Below are positions 25,732 to 34,422 of a stretch of DNA of 64,000 bases, one piece after another. How positions within the stretch are numbered: the stretch's first letter is position 1; each line of letters opens with the position of its first letter. Location of the stretch: positions 62,001 to 126,000 of the forward strand of contig NZ_JAJQJX010000001.1 of the NCBI RefSeq assembly GCF_022828375.1. Direction: 5' to 3'. The notes under the pieces are model-generated. The model saw only the letters and a list, made by a program, of their open reading frames with translations, ran no database searches and was not told the DNA's origin. Origin of the DNA: Candidatus Nanosynbacter sp. TM7-053 (GTDB taxonomy: Bacteria > Patescibacteriota > Saccharimonadia > Saccharimonadales > Saccharimonadaceae). The position numbers and the translations under genes were made by a program.

Positions 25732-26934
25732 CTATTTCCTCAATCGAGATTTCATATCACGAATAGTATTCATATAGTAAAGAAAAGCGTCGTATGGCGA
25801 ATCATACGGGCTGAAATAGGCGTGGACATCACCGTCGGTAAAATTCTTCGTTCCCATGTAATAGAAGTGGTCTGAGGTTTGCAATTTTCGCCAATCGCTA
25901 ATTAGACCTTCGTCTTTACTATCCAAAACCTCATCTTCAAGCTTATAGACATATCGCAGAGCTTCTTTCTGCAGGCTGTTTCCGCTCCAAGCAGTCAAAT
26001 CTCGCTCGGCGTCCGCCCACGTTACAGGCGACGGCATACTTATTTCACCGGCAGGCGCATTCGCGTCTAGTGCTTCGCTAACGGTATAGAAAGTATTGCC
26101 ATCAACACTCAGCCATTTATCAACAAAGTTCTCAAAGAAGCCGAAAATCCCAGATTCCGCCCATTGATGTTCGCCGAAAGTCTCATAGTCCATAAACAAG
26201 TTAAGCAGCGGCGCGTAACGGACAGAATCTTCCACCCACGTATTAAACTTATCCGCAGTCAGCGGCCATTCATTCCATTTTCGATCGCTAAACCTAAACG
26301 CCAAATCATCGCTCAATCGATAATTCTTAAGCAGTAATCCAATTTTCTTCGTGCCTCTCGGGCGATATACATAATTCGGACTGCGCCAATTTAGAATCGG
26401 ATCCCAACCTTCAGCTAGCACGCCCTTAAAGCCGTCCTGTTCAGCCCATTTCGCCAAGTCATCACTATACGCCAATTCTGTATTTGCCAAAACTCGCGTT
26501 TCCGCGCCAAAAATCTCGCGAATCTTCCAGCGGTGAAGCTCAACTTGACGCTCGAACTCTTTACGCGAATAGAAAAACGCCAGACTGTGATGATACGGAC
26601 TTGATAATATTTCTACTTGACCAGTCTTTACCAAGCGCTTAAAGCTCTCCAAAACTTCAGGATTAAACCTTTCGGCTTGCTCTAAAAACGTTCCACTAAA
26701 ACTCAGTGAAATCTTAAAATTAGGATATTTTTTCAATATTTTTTCAAGCAAAGCATTCATCGGCAAATACGACTTTTCTGCAACTTTTTGGAATATTTTT
26801 TGATTGTCCTGGTCTGGATTTTGACCGCCAGAGAAATAATTATGCTTCCAAGCCACGTCAAATATACTATATTCGCGTATTCGCCATGGTTGGTGTACGT
26901 GTAGATATAAAACTATTCCTTTATTTTTATTCAT
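25732..26934 (-). CDS. GH57 family alpha-glucan hydrolase
   Basis: A 400-residue glycoside hydrolase of family 57, which acts on alpha-1,4-glucans such as starch or glycogen. YLHVHQPWR near the N-terminus, the nucleophile region ANTELAYSDD and MDYETFGEHQW, with the likely general acid, are present. The start at 26934 was chosen because it overlaps the preceding stop as ATGA and has AAAGGAG upstream. It forms an operon with the glycosyltransferase gene, suggesting a small alpha-glucan pathway. Confidence 0.85.
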   Translation of the reverse strand: MNKNKGIVLYLHVHQPWRIREYSIFDVAWKHNYFSGGQNPDQDNQKIFQKVAEKSYLPMNALLEKILKKYPNFKISLSFSGTFLEQAERFNPEVLESFKRLVKTGQVEILSSPYHHSLAFFYSRKEFERQVELHRWKIREIFGAETRVLANTELAYSDDLAKWAEQDGFKGVLAEGWDPILNWRSPNYVYRPRGTKKIGLLLKNYRLSDDLAFRFSDRKWNEWPLTADKFNTWVEDSVRYAPLLNLFMDYETFGEHQWAESGIFGFFENFVDKWLSVDGNTFYTVSEALDANAPAGEISMPSPVTWADAERDLTAWSGNSLQKEALRYVYKLEDEVLDSKDEGLISDWRKLQTSDHFYYMGTKNFTDGDVHAYFSPYDSPYDAFLYYMNTIRDMKSRLRK

Positions 26935-28133
26935 ACCAGCGCTCCTTTGTACAGTTTCAGACATTTTCTAGCGGCGTCCTGCCAAGAAATTTTCGCGTAT
27001 TCATTCTTAACGTTTTTCTTCAAAGATTTCTGTAGGGCAGGCGATTCAGCGATATTAACAATTTCATCCGCCAATTTGTTCACATCCCAATAGTCAAACC
27101 GCATAATATTATTCAAAACCTCACCAACGCCAGATTGACGACTAATAAGTAACGCCGTGTCATGATGTGCCGCCTCCAAGGCGGTCAAGCCAAATGGCTC
27201 AGAAACCGAGCTCATCACAAAGACATCAATCAAATAGTAGCTGTCTCGCCACTGTTTTCCGCGCACAAATCCCGTAAAAATCATCTTATCACTAATCCCT
27301 AAATCTGCCGCTAGTTCAATCAATTCATCTCTTTGCTCACCATTTCCAGATAAAACAAAAACAATCTTCTCATATTTTTCAAGCGCCTTCGCTGCAGCTC
27401 GCACAAAATACGTCAAACCCTTCTGAACCGTGAGCCGTGTCAACGCGCCAACAACCGTATAGCCATCCTTTTTCAGCTCCTCCAAATATCTGTAAGTGCT
27501 GGCGTCATACTCATGCGGCGGCAAATCAGCCAAATCAATCGCGTTATAAACCACCTCAATTTTCTCTGGTGGAATGTGATAATTCTTAACAATTATCTCC
27601 TTCGTGATTTCACTAACGGCGATTATCCGATCAGCCATCAACAAGCCTTGTTGCTCAATTTCGTGAACCAGAGGATTACCGGACTGCTCGCCAGAACGGT
27701 CAAATTCCGTCGCGTGAACATGCACAATTAGCGGCGCGCCCGTCATTTCTTTAGCAATTATTCCAGCTTCCATCGTCAACCAATCATGCGCGTGAATCGC
27801 GTCGGGCTGATGATTTTTCACAAACTTCCGAACATATTTGCCATAACGCCTTTGTACAGCACGCATCGGCGAAAGACCATATTCATCCTTAGCGTTTTCG
27901 CGATCTTCCTCTGAACCGTTATTATACGCACCCAAATCGTGATAATTCGGCGGCAAAGGAGTAGCTGAATAGATATTCATATAGTCAATTCCGGGATGCT
28001 TGGCGGTGTAGGGGATAATAAAGTCAATATCAACGCCCTCCGAAGCAAGCGCCTTCGACATCTGATAGCAAGCAACGCCAAGTCCGCCACTATTGTGCGG
28101 AGGAAGTTCCCACCCAAGCATTAAAATTTTCAT
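26931..28133 (-). CDS. Glycogen synthase-like glycosyltransferase
   Basis: A 400-residue GT-B glycosyltransferase. It begins MKILMLGWELPPHNSGGLGV, typical of glycogen/starch synthase-like enzymes, and the C-terminal half contains SSVSEPFGLTALEAAHHDTA, where the acidic residue of the E-x7-E motif binds the nucleotide sugar. The start at 28133 fits the family; an in-frame ATG at 28172 would add 13 polar residues. Its stop overlaps the GH57 start. Together they probably make and trim an alpha-glucan. Confidence 0.85.
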   Translation of the reverse strand: MKILMLGWELPPHNSGGLGVACYQMSKALASEGVDIDFIIPYTAKHPGIDYMNIYSATPLPPNYHDLGAYNNGSEEDRENAKDEYGLSPMRAVQRRYGKYVRKFVKNHQPDAIHAHDWLTMEAGIIAKEMTGAPLIVHVHATEFDRSGEQSGNPLVHEIEQQGLLMADRIIAVSEITKEIIVKNYHIPPEKIEVVYNAIDLADLPPHEYDASTYRYLEELKKDGYTVVGALTRLTVQKGLTYFVRAAAKALEKYEKIVFVLSGNGEQRDELIELAADLGISDKMIFTGFVRGKQWRDSYYLIDVFVMSSVSEPFGLTALEAAHHDTALLISRQSGVGEVLNNIMRFDYWDVNKLADEIVNIAESPALQKSLKKNVKNEYAKISWQDAARKCLKLYKGALV

Positions 28134-28260
28134 CTCTGAGTTAATTGTAGAACTACGCTTATGTTTTTTCAAGGGATTTTGGTATCTTTTTCACGAGTTT
28201 TTTATTTTTCACAATTTTAACATTTGCGACAAAGCTAATTCGTGATAAAATGGTTGCTAT

Positions 28261-28337
28261 AGGAGTGTAGCTCAGGTGGCTAGAGCACTGGTCTCCAAAA
28301 CCAGGTGTCGGGGGTTCGAGTCCCTCCACTCCTGCCA
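28261..28337 (+). tRNA. tRNA-Trp(CCA)
   Basis: Acceptor AGGAGTG/CACTCCT, anticodon stem CTGGT/ACCAG with loop CTCCAAA (anticodon CCA), T-arm GGGGTTCGAGTCCC and an encoded CCA end. Only a standard tryptophan tRNA is seen, in keeping with TGA as a stop. Confidence 0.96.
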
Positions 28338-28366
28338 AGATTCTCGCTTGAAAGAGAATCTTTTTT
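28338..28366 (+). terminator. Terminator after tRNA-Trp
   Basis: AGATTCTC and GAGAATCT form a stem followed by six T. Confidence 0.85.
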
Positions 28367-28380
28367 ATTAGTCAAAAATC

Positions 28381-28389
28381 TGCTATAAT
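28381..28389 (+). promoter_or_regulatory. Extended -10 promoter, leaderless
   Basis: TGCTATAAT ends 8 nt before the ATG at 28398. Confidence 0.65.
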
Positions 28390-28397
28390 TTCTCAAT

Positions 28398-28940
28398 ATG
28401 AAACCTTTATCACCTTCACTTCCGCATATTATCGCCATGGTTGGTGCGCCAGGTTCAGGGAAGACGCAATTCGCTGTAGAATTTGCGAAGATTTTCAATT
28501 CTCCAGTGGTAAGTTCTCGACAATTTGAAGTTTTTACAGACAATACAAAAACCATTTCTGACGCAACATTGTCGCTTTTGGAAGAATTTTTGAAGACTAA
28601 GCAAACTGTCATTTTGGACGGATCGACTGATCAGCGCACGAATCGTATGCGTATCAATCGCCTTGCCCGAGAATACGGATATAAAGTCCTATTTGTTTGG
28701 GTGCAAACCGATCCAGCCACAGCCAAGCATCGCTGGATAAAGACTTATGGCGGAAATGACGAATCTTTCGAACGACGATTGAAGCAGTTTTCAGCACCAC
28801 ACAGTAGCGAGTCTTACATCGTGATCAGTGGTCGGCACACCTTAAGTAGCCAAGCTCGCACCGTTCTTAAGCAAATCGGCGCCAGTCGCCCAGAAGCTCC
28901 ACGTCGCCCAATTGCCGGCAATCGCATTAACATAGGTTAG
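28398..28940 (+). CDS. P-loop kinase-like ATPase
   Basis: A 180-residue P-loop protein with Walker A GAPGSGKT (about residues 17-24) and LFVWVQTDPATAKHRW in the middle, a pattern seen in AAA_33/zeta-like small-molecule kinases. The substrate cannot be told. It is followed after 2 nt by the YgjP-like gene, and both appear to be transcribed from a leaderless promoter. Confidence 0.65.
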   Translation: MKPLSPSLPHIIAMVGAPGSGKTQFAVEFAKIFNSPVVSSRQFEVFTDNTKTISDATLSLLEEFLKTKQTVILDGSTDQRTNRMRINRLAREYGYKVLFVWVQTDPATAKHRWIKTYGGNDESFERRLKQFSAPHSSESYIVISGRHTLSSQARTVLKQIGASRPEAPRRPIAGNRINIG

Positions 28941-28942
28941 TT

Positions 28943-29635
28943 ATGGCAATTATTACCGACGAAGAATTCGGAGAAATTGTCGTTAAAAAACGCAGCCTGG
29001 CGAAGACTGTAAGTTTGAAAATTGCGCCAGATGGACGAATACAAATCACAATGCCGCCATATGCGCCGCTGTTAGCCGCAAAGGCATTGATTAAAACCTC
29101 CCGAAAGCAAATCCGCGAATTAGTTTCTCAGTACAGAGAAAAGCTTTCTTACACGAAAAATCAGCAAATTGGCAAAAGTCATCATTTATTGATACAAACG
29201 ACCACGAAACCTTCAAGCGTGAAAATCGTCGGAACGCAGATATTGGCAGAAATCAACAAGGCGGAATCCGTCGAATCGGCCGCGAACCAACAACTTATCC
29301 GCAGTAAAATTCTGGTCGCGCTCAGAAAAGAAGCCAAGTCATATTTACCAAGACGATTGTCGTTTTTAGCGAAAGAACACGGCTTTTCTTTTGCTCGGAG
29401 TAAAATCACACACTCGTCAAGTCGCTGGGGAAGCTGCTCTTCATCTGGGACGATTAGCTTGAATATCGGGATGATGAACTTGCCATTTGAGCTGATTGAT
29501 TACGTAATTATTCACGAATTGTGCCACACCAGGCACATGAATCACTCGACGAAATTCTGGGACGAAGTTGCCAAATTTGACCCGCATTATAAAATGCACC
29601 GAAATGAATTGAAAAAATATTCGCCATACATATAG
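28943..29635 (+). CDS. YgjP-like metal-dependent hydrolase (DUF45)
   Basis: A 230-residue protein with the zinc-metallopeptidase motif HELCHTRHMNHS (HExxH, about residue 190), preceded by SSRWGSCSSSGTISLN, the arrangement of the YgjP/DUF45 family. The biological substrate of the family is unknown. It follows the P-loop kinase gene by 2 nt. Confidence 0.85.
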   Translation: MAIITDEEFGEIVVKKRSLAKTVSLKIAPDGRIQITMPPYAPLLAAKALIKTSRKQIRELVSQYREKLSYTKNQQIGKSHHLLIQTTTKPSSVKIVGTQILAEINKAESVESAANQQLIRSKILVALRKEAKSYLPRRLSFLAKEHGFSFARSKITHSSSRWGSCSSSGTISLNIGMMNLPFELIDYVIIHELCHTRHMNHSTKFWDEVAKFDPHYKMHRNELKKYSPYI

Positions 29636-29650
29636 AAACGCATATGCTTA

Positions 29651-29659
29651 TGTTATACT
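29651..29659 (+). promoter_or_regulatory. Extended -10 promoter, leaderless
   Basis: TGTTATACT ends 6 nt before the ATG at 29666. Confidence 0.6.
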
Positions 29660-29665
29660 TTAGCT

Positions 29666-30859
29666 ATGTGGGCGCTAATTTTTCTATTGATCACTCTGAG
29701 CGTTGTTTTAGGTGTTATAGCTATTGTTTTACATAAAATATTATCGGAAATTAGCGATAAATCTGATTGTAAAAATGATAAAAAAAGCCTCAGCGAACAC
29801 CAAAGAATGATCACACTTATCAATAATATAACCGACGCAATCCTCAGTACGGACGAGCATGGAATTATCAATACATACAATTCTGCGGCACTTAATTTGA
29901 TTGACACGAACAGCGGAATTAACGGCGAACATATCAGTCAAGTACTGAACCTTGAAACGACAGATAAAAAGCCGATTGACATTTTTAAGGAACTCGCCAA
30001 GTCTTCCGCAATTCGCCAACGCGACGACATTCTGATGAAAATCGAAGATGGCGATTATATTCGCCTGGAAGTTACGCTTGCGCCAGTTCAGGGTGGCGAT
30101 AAAATGACGCCGGACGGATATGTGCTTATCTTGCGCGACATCACGAAGACGAAGAGCCTCGAAGAGGAGCGCGATGAATTTATTAGCGTAGTTAGTCACG
30201 AATTACGCACGCCAATTGCTATTGCTGAAGGCTCGTTGAGCAACGCCAAATTGCTGGTCGAGCGTAAAATGACTAGCAAAATTCCCGAAGCCATCGACGA
30301 ATCCCATAAGCAAATTTTATTCTTAGCGCGAATGATCAACGACCTCAGCACACTGTCGCGCGCAGAGCGAGGAGTAGCCGATGAAACAGAAATAATTGAC
30401 GTGACAGAGTTGGCGGCTCAGATAAATTCCGAATATTCACCTCAGGCGAGCGAAAAAGGTTTGGCTTTCAATTTGGATATCGGCGGGCGACTTGGCGTGG
30501 TTAAGGTTTCTCGTCTATATCTGGAGGAAATTCTCCAAAACTTCATTACCAACGCCATTCGATATACACAAAAAGGCTCCATAACTTTATCCATCAAGAA
30601 AAATAAATCTGGCGAAATTACCTTCAAGGTTATTGACACGGGAATTGGCATTAGCAAAGCCGACATAGCAAAAATTTTCGACAAGTTTTACCGCGCAGAA
30701 GATTATAGAACTCGCGAGACGAAAGGCACGGGATTAGGTCTATATGTTTCCGCTAAGTTGGCGAAGAAATTGGGCTGTAAAATTGAGGTAGAAAGCCGAT
30801 TAAACCACGGATCTACGTTCGGATTCAAGCTGAAAGAGTTCAAAAATAATGACAAATAA
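29666..30859 (+). CDS. PAS-domain sensor histidine kinase
   Basis: A 397-residue membrane-bound kinase. One N-terminal membrane segment (about residues 1-22) is followed by a PAS domain (about residues 45-165), a HisKA domain with the phosphorylated histidine in VVSHELRTPIA (about residue 177) and an ATPase domain with N (NFITNAIRYT), G1 (DTGIGIS) and G2 (GTGLGLYVS) boxes. There is no response regulator next to it, so its partner is elsewhere. The outside part is too small to sense ligands, so the signal is probably intracellular. Confidence 0.9.
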   Translation: MWALIFLLITLSVVLGVIAIVLHKILSEISDKSDCKNDKKSLSEHQRMITLINNITDAILSTDEHGIINTYNSAALNLIDTNSGINGEHISQVLNLETTDKKPIDIFKELAKSSAIRQRDDILMKIEDGDYIRLEVTLAPVQGGDKMTPDGYVLILRDITKTKSLEEERDEFISVVSHELRTPIAIAEGSLSNAKLLVERKMTSKIPEAIDESHKQILFLARMINDLSTLSRAERGVADETEIIDVTELAAQINSEYSPQASEKGLAFNLDIGGRLGVVKVSRLYLEEILQNFITNAIRYTQKGSITLSIKKNKSGEITFKVIDTGIGISKADIAKIFDKFYRAEDYRTRETKGTGLGLYVSAKLAKKLGCKIEVESRLNHGSTFGFKLKEFKNNDK

Positions 30860-30907
30860 TATTCGGTCAACTTGTTTTTTTGACTCGGATGAATTACAAT
30901 GACTATT

Positions 30908-30936
30908 GACAGTCTGTGAAAAACAGACTTTTTAAA
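30908..30936 (+). terminator. Terminator-like hairpin before secE
   Basis: AGTCTGT and ACAGACT form a stem followed by five T, just downstream of a TACAAT box (30893-30898) and 13 nt before the secE ATG. It may end the kinase transcript, or act as an attenuator in the secE leader. Confidence 0.55.
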
Positions 30937-30948
30937 TTGGGAGAAAAT

Positions 30949-31278
30949 ATGGCACAGAAAGGCAAGGCAAGCAGCAAAACTACGGTTCGTCGAATCAAGG
31001 CTACTGACGACGCGCAAAAAAAAGAAAAAGCTGTAGCGAAAAAAATCAATAAACCAACCAAAATCACCACAAAAGCGTCTAAAAAATCTGGCGAAAAAGG
31101 TGGATTGATTGGATATTTTAAGGGCGCCTGGGAAGAGCTGAAGCTAGTTCGCTGGCCAACCCGCTCAGCAACTTGGGCAATGACAGCGGCGGTGCTTATC
31201 TTCACCTTTGTGTTTGTCGTTCTGATTTTATTACTTGACGCCGCATTTAACTGGGGCTTTAACCAAATTTTGAAGTAA
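30949..31278 (+). CDS. secE: Preprotein translocase subunit SecE
   Basis: A 109-residue SecE, the clamp of the SecY channel. The core FKGAWEELKLVRWPTRSATW (about residues 58-77) and the following single membrane segment are typical. A lysine-rich N-terminal extension of about 50 residues precedes it. The ATG at 30949 is supported by GGGAGA upstream. It is followed after 10 nt by nusG. Confidence 0.93.
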   Translation: MAQKGKASSKTTVRRIKATDDAQKKEKAVAKKINKPTKITTKASKKSGEKGGLIGYFKGAWEELKLVRWPTRSATWAMTAAVLIFTFVFVVLILLLDAAFNWGFNQILK

Positions 31279-31288
31279 AGGAGAGATT

Positions 31289-31834
31289 ATGAGTTCAAAA
31301 CGATATGACGACAGTAAGCAATGGTATGCAATTCACACCTATTCTGGCTACGAAGAAAAAGTTGCCGAATCAATCCGCCAACGAATCAACGGCGTCGATA
31401 TGGCTGATAAGATTTTTGACGTTATCGTGCCAAAGGAAAAGCAGATCCAAATTCGCAACGGTAAGCGTAAAATTGTTGAAGCTAAGATCTTCCAAGGCTA
31501 TGTCTTGGTTGAGATGAAATTGACCGACGAAACTTGGTACATCATCCGCAACACGCCAGGCGTTACAGGATTTGTGGGCGCCGACACTACGCCAACTCCA
31601 GTTTCTGAAAAAGAAATTGCGAAGATTAAGAAGCGAATGGGCGTTGAAGAGCCTAAGCATCAGATTGACTTCTCAGAAGGCGAAGTCGTTTCAATTATCG
31701 ACGGTCCGTTCAAGGGCTTTGATGGCGCCGTGAGCGAAATTGACGCATCTAAGGGAACTTTGAAGGTTATGGTCAGTATGTTTGGTCGCGACACTCCAGT
31801 CGAACTGGACGCCCTGCAGGTTAAAAAAGTTTAG
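31289..31834 (+). CDS. nusG: Transcription elongation/antitermination factor NusG
   Basis: A 181-residue NusG, which binds RNA polymerase and couples it to ribosomes. The N-terminal domain (WYAIHTYSGYEEKVAESI, and PGVTGFVG) and the C-terminal KOW domain (GEVVSIIDGPFKGFDGAVSEID) are complete. GGAGAG precedes the ATG. It forms the conserved secE-nusG pair. Confidence 0.97.
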   Translation: MSSKRYDDSKQWYAIHTYSGYEEKVAESIRQRINGVDMADKIFDVIVPKEKQIQIRNGKRKIVEAKIFQGYVLVEMKLTDETWYIIRNTPGVTGFVGADTTPTPVSEKEIAKIKKRMGVEEPKHQIDFSEGEVVSIIDGPFKGFDGAVSEIDASKGTLKVMVSMFGRDTPVELDALQVKKV

Positions 31835-31835
31835 C

Positions 31836-31864
31836 TTGCAATTTTAAGCATTTTTCGATATAAT
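31836..31864 (+). promoter_or_regulatory. Consensus promoter for rplK
   Basis: TTGCAA (31836-31841), a 17-bp spacer and TATAAT (31859-31864). It gives rplK a promoter separate from nusG, with a leader of about 30 nt containing AAGGAAG. Confidence 0.75.
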
Positions 31865-31900
31865 ATTCGAGTTACGCACTACAAACTATAAGGAAGAACT

Positions 31901-32326
31901 ATGGCAAAGAAAATTATTGGTAATTTGAAATTACGTATTCCAGCCGGTCGAGCAACAGCAGGTCCTCCAGTGGGATCAACGCTTGGTCAGTGGGGACTAA
32001 ACATGATGGATTTCATTAATCCATTCAATGACGCTACAAAAGACATGATGGGTAAGGACGTAATTGTTCACATTCAAGTTTACGAAGACCGAACATTTAC
32101 TTGGAACTCACTTGGTCAGCCAGTTGACGATATGATTCGTGAGAAAGCTGGAATCCAAAAGGGTAGTGGCAAGCCACACTCAGACAAGGTCGGTAAGATT
32201 ACTCGCGCACAATTGCAAGAAATCGCTGAGGCAAAAAAAGACCAATTGAACGCAATCGACATCGAAGGCGCAATGAAAGTTATCGCCGGATCAGCACGCT
32301 CAATGGGTGTTGAAGTCGTCGACTAA
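31901..32326 (+). CDS. rplK: 50S ribosomal protein L11 (uL11)
   Basis: A 141-residue uL11 of the GTPase-associated centre. The family segments KLRIPAGRATAGPPVGSTLGQ and the C-terminal AGSARSMGVEV are present. It is followed by a terminator, so unlike most bacteria it is not immediately before rplA, which lies 2 kb downstream. Confidence 0.97.
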   Translation: MAKKIIGNLKLRIPAGRATAGPPVGSTLGQWGLNMMDFINPFNDATKDMMGKDVIVHIQVYEDRTFTWNSLGQPVDDMIREKAGIQKGSGKPHSDKVGKITRAQLQEIAEAKKDQLNAIDIEGAMKVIAGSARSMGVEVVD

Positions 32327-32343
32327 TCTACAGAACTTTTAAC

Positions 32344-32374
32344 AAATAGCCCCGGACTTCTCGGGGTTATTTTA
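32344..32374 (+). terminator. Terminator after rplK
   Basis: AATAGCCCCG and CGGGGTTATT form a stem followed by TTT. Confidence 0.8.
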
Positions 32375-32390
32375 TGGGAAGATGTAATAA

Positions 32391-32948
32391 ATGATTGTGA
32401 AGAATATTTTAGATGACAGTGTAATCTCCGCGCTCCAGAACGAGCAATTGATAATTGCTAAAACTGACACGATTTATGGAATATTAGCCGCTGCCAATTC
32501 AGAAAAAGCCGTCGAGAAATTATACGAAGTCAAGCGGCGCCCCTTGAATAATCCGGTCATTATTTTGGTTGCAAATATTGACGACATCCCTAATCTCACG
32601 CCGTCGATCAAACACAAATATCAAGAAATCTCCAAAAATAGACCAACAACAATCACCACCAAAGTGAGTCCTAATTTTCTGCCACATCTTCCAAGGAACG
32701 GCGGAACATTGGCATTCAGAGTCGTGCCAGAATCTCCGTTGGCAGAGTTAATTCGAACCGTCGGTCTTTTGGTCGCGCCTAGTGCAAATCCGTCAGGAGA
32801 AGAACCAGCAAAAAACGTCACTGAAGCAATAAATTACTTCCACGAATTAGTGCCGATTTATGTCGATTCTGGAGAAACCGCCGACGCTCAACCATCGCAA
32901 ATTGTCCGAATCAACGAGGGCGGGGAAATTGAGTTTTTAAGAAGATAA
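32391..32948 (+). CDS. YrdC/Sua5-family protein
   Basis: A 185-residue YrdC-domain protein, probably threonylcarbamoyl-AMP synthase, the first step of t6A tRNA modification. KTDTIYGILAAANSEKAVEKLYEVKRRP near the N-terminus and LVAPSANPSGEEPAKNVTEA toward the C-terminus are typical. The YciO subfamily is an alternative. It sits between rplK and the convergent enolase gene. Confidence 0.85.
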   Translation: MIVKNILDDSVISALQNEQLIIAKTDTIYGILAAANSEKAVEKLYEVKRRPLNNPVIILVANIDDIPNLTPSIKHKYQEISKNRPTTITTKVSPNFLPHLPRNGGTLAFRVVPESPLAELIRTVGLLVAPSANPSGEEPAKNVTEAINYFHELVPIYVDSGETADAQPSQIVRINEGGEIEFLRR

Positions 32949-32968
32949 CCCTCGAAAAATTGCCAAAT

Positions 32969-33006
32969 AAAAAAGACTTCCTCTGAACTACGGGGAAGTC
33001 TTTTTG
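32969..33006. terminator. Bidirectional terminator between the YrdC gene and eno
   Basis: AAAAAGACTTCC and GGAAGTCTTTTT form a stem with T-runs on both strands. Confidence 0.85.
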
Positions 33007-33012
33007 CGCGAG

Positions 33013-34293
33013 TTACTTCACAAACGGATGCGCAATTTCCAAATCTGGGCGCTTTTCCGCAATTCTTAGTAGCTCGTTATACTTAGCAATTCGCTCTGAA
33101 CGCGACATCGAGCCAGTCTTAATTTGACCAGCACCCAGACCAACCGCCAAATGAGAAATCGTTACGTCCTCTGTCTCGCCAGATCGGTGGCTCATCACTG
33201 TATTCCAGCCAGCGTTCTTCGCCATCAAAACAGCCTGAATCGTCTCAGTCAATGTACCAATTTGGTTCGGCTTGATTAAGATCGCATTGCCAGCCTTTTC
33301 TTCGATTCCGCGCTTCAATCGCTCGACATTCGTCACCAAAAGATCGTCGCCAACCAATTGCGCAAAATTGCCCAAATCAGCTGTCATTTTCTCCCAATCT
33401 TCCCAAGCTTCTTCGTTCAATCCATCCTCAATCGAGAGAACAGGAACGCGTTCCAACAGGGCTTTATACGTGCGAATCATTTCGTCAGCTGATAGAATTC
33501 GGTGTTCAGTCGCCAAGTTATATTTGCCGTCCTTATAAAGCTCGCTCGCCGCAACATCCAGCGCAAAACCAAAGTCCACGCCTAATTTATAGCCAGCCTG
33601 CTCGATGGCGCGAGATAGCAACAAAATAGGCTCCATATTACCATTCCTGACATGAGGTGCATAGCCACCCTCATCGCCAACCGTCGTAGGATATCCTTCG
33701 TCTTTCAGGATTTTTGCCAACGCGTGAAAAACTTCCGCGCTCATTCGAACCGCGTCCGCAAAAGTTGCCGCACTAGTTGGGATAATCATATATTCCTGAA
33801 AATCAGTCGCACCCAACGCATGCTGACCGCCGTTCATCACGTTGATCATCGGCATCGGCAGGCACATTGCAGGATTTCCAGCCAAGCTATTGACGTATTG
33901 ATACAACTCCACGCCACGCGACTTAGCAGCAGCTTTCGCCACAGCCAGCGACACCGCCAAAATAGCATTCGCACCCAAACGCGCCTTATTTGGCGTACCG
34001 TCCAGACTCTTCATTTTTTCATCAATTGCGGCCTGGTCGAACGGATTAGAACCTTTCAAAGTCTGCGCAATCTCACCATTGACATTTTCGACAGCACGAA
34101 GCACGCCTTTACCGCCAAACGCCAGCTCGCCGTCCCGAAGCTCAACAGCCTCGAAAGAGCCAGTGCTTGCGCCAGAGGGAACAGCCGCACGACCGAACGA
34201 ACCGTCACTCAAAGTCACGTCCGCTTCAACCGTCGGATTTCCACGCGAATCTAAAATTTGCCTTGCTTGTATGTTTGTAATTGTTATATCCAT
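33013..34293 (-). CDS. eno: Enolase
   Basis: A 426-residue glycolytic enzyme converting 2-phosphoglycerate to phosphoenolpyruvate. The start at 34293 gives the standard N-terminus ([21 protein letters not shown]). Conserved catalytic parts include [42 protein letters not shown] and the [10 protein letters not shown] loop. It is transcribed alone, divergent from rplA. Confidence 0.96.
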   Translation of the reverse strand: MDITITNIQARQILDSRGNPTVEADVTLSDGSFGRAAVPSGASTGSFEAVELRDGELAFGGKGVLRAVENVNGEIAQTLKGSNPFDQAAIDEKMKSLDGTPNKARLGANAILAVSLAVAKAAAKSRGVELYQYVNSLAGNPAMCLPMPMINVMNGGQHALGATDFQEYMIIPTSAATFADAVRMSAEVFHALAKILKDEGYPTTVGDEGGYAPHVRNGNMEPILLLSRAIEQAGYKLGVDFGFALDVAASELYKDGKYNLATEHRILSADEMIRTYKALLERVPVLSIEDGLNEEAWEDWEKMTADLGNFAQLVGDDLLVTNVERLKRGIEEKAGNAILIKPNQIGTLTETIQAVLMAKNAGWNTVMSHRSGETEDVTISHLAVGLGAGQIKTGSMSRSERIAKYNELLRIAEKRPDLEIAHPFVK

Positions 34294-34335
34294 AATTACT
34301 ATTTTATCAAACATTTGCCTCAATCTCTGAAAATA

Positions 34336-34344
34336 TGGTATAAT
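34336..34344 (+). promoter_or_regulatory. Extended -10 promoter of rplA
   Basis: TGGTATAAT, giving a leader of about 70 nt before rplA. Confidence 0.6.
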
Positions 34345-34359
34345 TTCAACATTATCAAT

Positions 34360-34396
34360 CAATGTTGGGAGGCTGATTTGTTAAGATGACAAATTG
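34360..34396 (+). promoter_or_regulatory. Probable L1-binding leader (autoregulation)
   Basis: The rplA leader has GGGAGG (34367-34372) opposite GATGAC (34385-34390), enclosed by a stem pairing CAAT (34360-34363) with ATTG (34393-34396). This resembles the L1 site on 23S rRNA, where GGGAGG lies in the internal loop; L1 operons in many bacteria are repressed by L1 binding to such a leader. The match is by eye only. Confidence 0.45.
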
Positions 34397-34422
34397 CCGT
34401 TCGTACCACAGAAAGGATTTTT

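Noticed and set aside
12500-26934. Recoded TGA
   Set aside because: TGA is used as a true stop in ATGA overlaps (12501, 14283, 26931) and no suppressor tRNA was seen; the code is standard.
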